DNA from: Tetrahymena thermophila SB210 | Taxonomy: Eukaryota; Ciliophora; Oligohymenophorea; Hymenostomatida; Tetrahymenidae | NCBI RefSeq assembly: GCF_000189635.1 | Contig: NW_002476457.1 | Location: 124,001 to 188,000, forward strand | Reading direction: 5' to 3' | Length of the DNA: 64,000 bases | In this document: piece by piece, positions 61,442 through 64,000 of the stretch | Layout of the letters: each line of letters starts with the position of its first letter | Numbering within the stretch: the first letter of the stretch is position 1 | The notes under the pieces: model-generated | What the model was told of the DNA's origin: nothing | Databases searched by the model: none | Seen by the model: only the letters and a program-made list of their open reading frames with translations | Made by a program: the position numbers and the translations under genes

Positions 61442-64000
61442 TCAATCTTTTTAGAATTTAATCAATCTTTCAAAGTGTTCTATTTTTGATTATCTCTTAA
61501 TTTAATCTATTTATTGACTATTTTCATCAAGGAAAAAAAATGAGCCTTCTTATATTCTATTTAAAGATTAATAAGGATCTTGTTTATAAATTCCATATTT
61601 TTAAATTGATGAAAATTAAGAATTCATGTGAATGTTACTGACAAAAATTCCTTCTTTACCTAAATTTTTATCATTCAAGTAAGGCTACTAAATATGAATC
61701 AAATTTGATGCCAGGAAGTTTTCATTAATATACTTGATAATTTCATTTTGATTTTTAACTTCTTTTTTGCTTTGGTATAATTTTTAGGAAATTTAATCAA
61801 GGATATAAATACAATGTGAGATCAAAGAAGAGAGTGAACTACAGCAGCAAAAAAGCTTTTAAAAGCAATTTTATTATTTAGATAAGCTTATTTTAAATTA
61901 GAATATTAAAGAGTGGAAGTATTCCCTGATTTTTATTTTTGCTTAGTCATTATTATTTTATTTTTCTAAGTTTGCTTCATAATGATCTTACTTGTTCTAC
62001 TTTTTATTGATCTAAAAATAGTTTTAAAATTAAAATTCATACACCTAATTCCATTTATTCATGTAATTGCGATATTCTGTAGAAGGTATTCCTGATTTTT
62101 AATAAGTAATGAATTCATCTACCAAATCAGAAAGAATACAATTAATAACAAGTTTTGCATTTTCAACATTAGTAAGTGATCTTGTAAAAAACAAAAGCTT
62201 CTTTTCAAAAGATAGAAGTTTAACCAGACAAAATTTATCAACAGAATCTACTTCTTATTTAAGTTCAATATAACAACTTCTTTCGATAACTTATGCTTAA
62301 TCTTTTCTCAAGGTTTCGACTAATTTAACTGATCCAATATTACATAATTTAGAAAATATTGAATTCTCTATAATATTACCTTGATAATTATATATAATTT
62401 AGTGGTAAAATTTACAGTTCTTTTGTTCAATTTCTTTTAATATATTTTAGCATCTCTGTTAAATTAGCTTTTCCTGTGGAACACTACAACAGTAAAGCTT
62501 TTCCAAGTAGTTAAATTAATAAGCTTGATGCTATTATCTTATCGTTAACTACTCCTACTCTTTAACATTCATTCTTTTAATCAAAGTATCTAAGAAATTT
62601 CTTGAAAATCTTTTTTTAACTATGTCAAAATCTTCTACTTTCTTTTCATATAAATTAATGTCATCTAAATTTTATGAAGTTAGCCATTTGCTGTCATACA
62701 AATTTTTTTAGCCAAGGATATAGTATTAGATTTAATGGAATTTTATAGAATTATAAATGTTTTTCTCTCCTATTTGCTTTACTGCATTATGGGTAGCACC
62801 GTTTATTAATTTATAATCATTGCATAAAACAATTATAACCTTATTCTTATAAAGCTCTTTAAAAGATTTGTCAGCATTACCAACATAATCAAAATTAAAT
62901 CCTTGATAATTTGATATATTCCAAATATCAACATGAGAACCAAAAGAATAAACAAACTGTTTTATTTGCTCGATTAATGCTCTCTTAGTTTCTGAATTAA
63001 CTATGAGTAAATATTCTGAGTTTTCTTTATTTTCATATGGCTGACTTAATTAAATAGCGAAATTTCTTGTTTAAATTGTCTAGTATAAATTTTATTAATT
63101 GTGATAGTAACCTAAATCTAAATGAACAGACATCTCATAGTTAGTATTGTATGCTAGATCTAAGTCAACGAATTTAATTGTGCCACTTATTATTTTTTTT
63201 TCATTTGGCATTAAGGATGTAACAAACTCTTAATCAAGTAAAATATTATTATTATCATCTTATGGTTGTGAGTTGATAAAATTATCACTCGAGTAGGATA
63301 AACTTGCTTTCTCCAACGAATTTCTTCTTTCTTTATCCTAATCGATAATTGCTTTTGGATAAAATTAAGCTATGTGTTTTGTATTATTTAAAACTACTCT
63401 AACATTTAAAAGTCTTTTTGATAGAGTCTCAAATCCTATTGGCTTGCTTGATAAATTAACTATGCTAAAAGCAATAGGTGCCTCTTCTTTTGACTGAATT
63501 GATCTTAATACTTAAATTTCTGATAACTCAACTGGATATCTGATTTGATACTAAGTTGCATATTTAGAGATATTTTCAAATGACTTGTTCACTCTTTCTA
63601 CTGTAGCCTTGTAATTTAAATTTGTTATAACTCTAAAAACAGAATCAATAGCTGGTTAGAGCTGCTCATTAATTTGAAATTTAAGTGGGCTCTATAATTG
63701 ATATTTCTAGCCTGAGTTAATGCTTTAAGCAATATAGACAGAGTCACTCTATTTAAAAGTTAAGTATTAATTACTTACTAAAGATAATTGAATTCTTTAA
63801 TGAGTAGGAGTAGGCATTCCTCCATCGTTAGCAAGGCTCATTTAATTTATTTGCAAATATTCACCTGGTTCTATTATGTTATCATCTGATTACACTTTTT
63901 CTACACTATTAATATTTAAATTATATCTACTATAATATTTATTTCCTTAAACTACATAGTAAAATGAGCCATCTGATCCACTTTACCCGCTCCTTCCACT
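61081..64000. repeat. segmental duplication, right unit (runs off window)
   Basis: Partner of 51385-54290. Direct orientation, collinear to the last base of the window. A net 3-bp insertion relative to the left unit occurs near 63250-63260 and keeps the coding frame. Confidence 0.9.
61442..64000 (-). CDS. Gly-rich protein, copy 2 (N terminus beyond window)
   Basis: The visible part is 2559 nt, 852 codons plus TGA at 61442, fully open in the ciliate code and matching residues from about 223 to the end of copy 1. One codon is gained near 63250-63260. Differences are mostly single substitutions, including silent ones and a cluster in the last 80 codons (for example KDxGFCVSN in copy 1 against a GIFVSN version here, and CCCVLEEK against CCSVPQEK). 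The frame is intact, so the copy is probably functional. Transcription direction is the same as copy 1. The Gly-rich N-terminal region lies outside the window. Confidence 0.85.

Noticed and set aside
1-64000. tRNA, rRNA, CRISPR or telomeric C4A2 repeats
   Set aside because: None seen by eye on either strand; no stretch had tRNA arm pattern, phased repeats with unique spacers, or telomere units.
1-64000. LTR, LINE or DNA transposon coding regions
   Set aside because: No reverse transcriptase, integrase or transposase motifs were found in the six frames, consistent with macronuclear DNA from which germline elements are removed.

Overview
The window looks like macronuclear-type DNA from an oligohymenophorean ciliate, Tetrahymena-like. 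It is extremely AT-rich. Long reading frames open only if TAA and TAG are read as Gln, and every gene I could close ends in TGA. Introns run from about 40 to 180 bp and are AT-rich GT...AG, and many proteins are rich in Gln and Asn. Exon chains below were read by eye in the ciliate code. For each spliced gene the exon lengths sum to a multiple of three with matching phases, which is the main support for the models. Long runs of standard-code ORFs are mostly fragments or shadows of these genes.

Layout. 1-5.7 kb: a secreted class-3 lipase (minus) facing a long AT-rich spacer. 5.7-11.7 kb: a 1782-aa Cys-rich multipass membrane protein (plus, 11 exons). 12.2-14.9 kb: an unrecognised 9-exon protein (plus), convergent with a 1080-aa WD-repeat protein at 15.1-18.9 kb (minus, possibly the WDR93/CFAP297 type of ciliary protein). 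20.3-23.5 kb: an intronless PIG-O-like GPI ethanolamine-phosphate transferase. 24.1-35.0 kb: two paralogous leucine-rich proteins (minus) bracketing an RNF5/RNF185-like RING ubiquitin ligase (minus) and a papain-family cysteine protease (plus). 35.8-38.0 kb: a VWA plus Hint (Vint) protein. 39.9-42.2 kb: a Gln/Asn-rich protein (minus). 42.2-47.4 kb: a 5-kb spacer with little in it. 47.4-48.3 kb: an unrecognised 298-aa protein. 50.0-51.2 kb: a Notum/pectin-acetylesterase-like secreted hydrolase (minus). 51.4-64.0 kb: two near-identical copies of a Gly-rich gene (minus; the second runs off the window) around a 1727-aa membrane protein (plus).

The genes share no single pathway. Themes are ciliate surface and secretory biology (lipase, cathepsin, acetylesterase, GPI anchor synthesis, large surface proteins), ER ubiquitination, and local gene duplication.

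Most unusual points: a 38-codon stretch at about 30.1-30.2 kb that reads like the C-terminal end of a bacterial type I restriction specificity subunit (HsdS), with bacterial-looking codon choice; a recent segmental duplication of at least 2.9 kb; a paralogue pair with conserved intron phases; and tandem copies of the 3' end of the RING gene.
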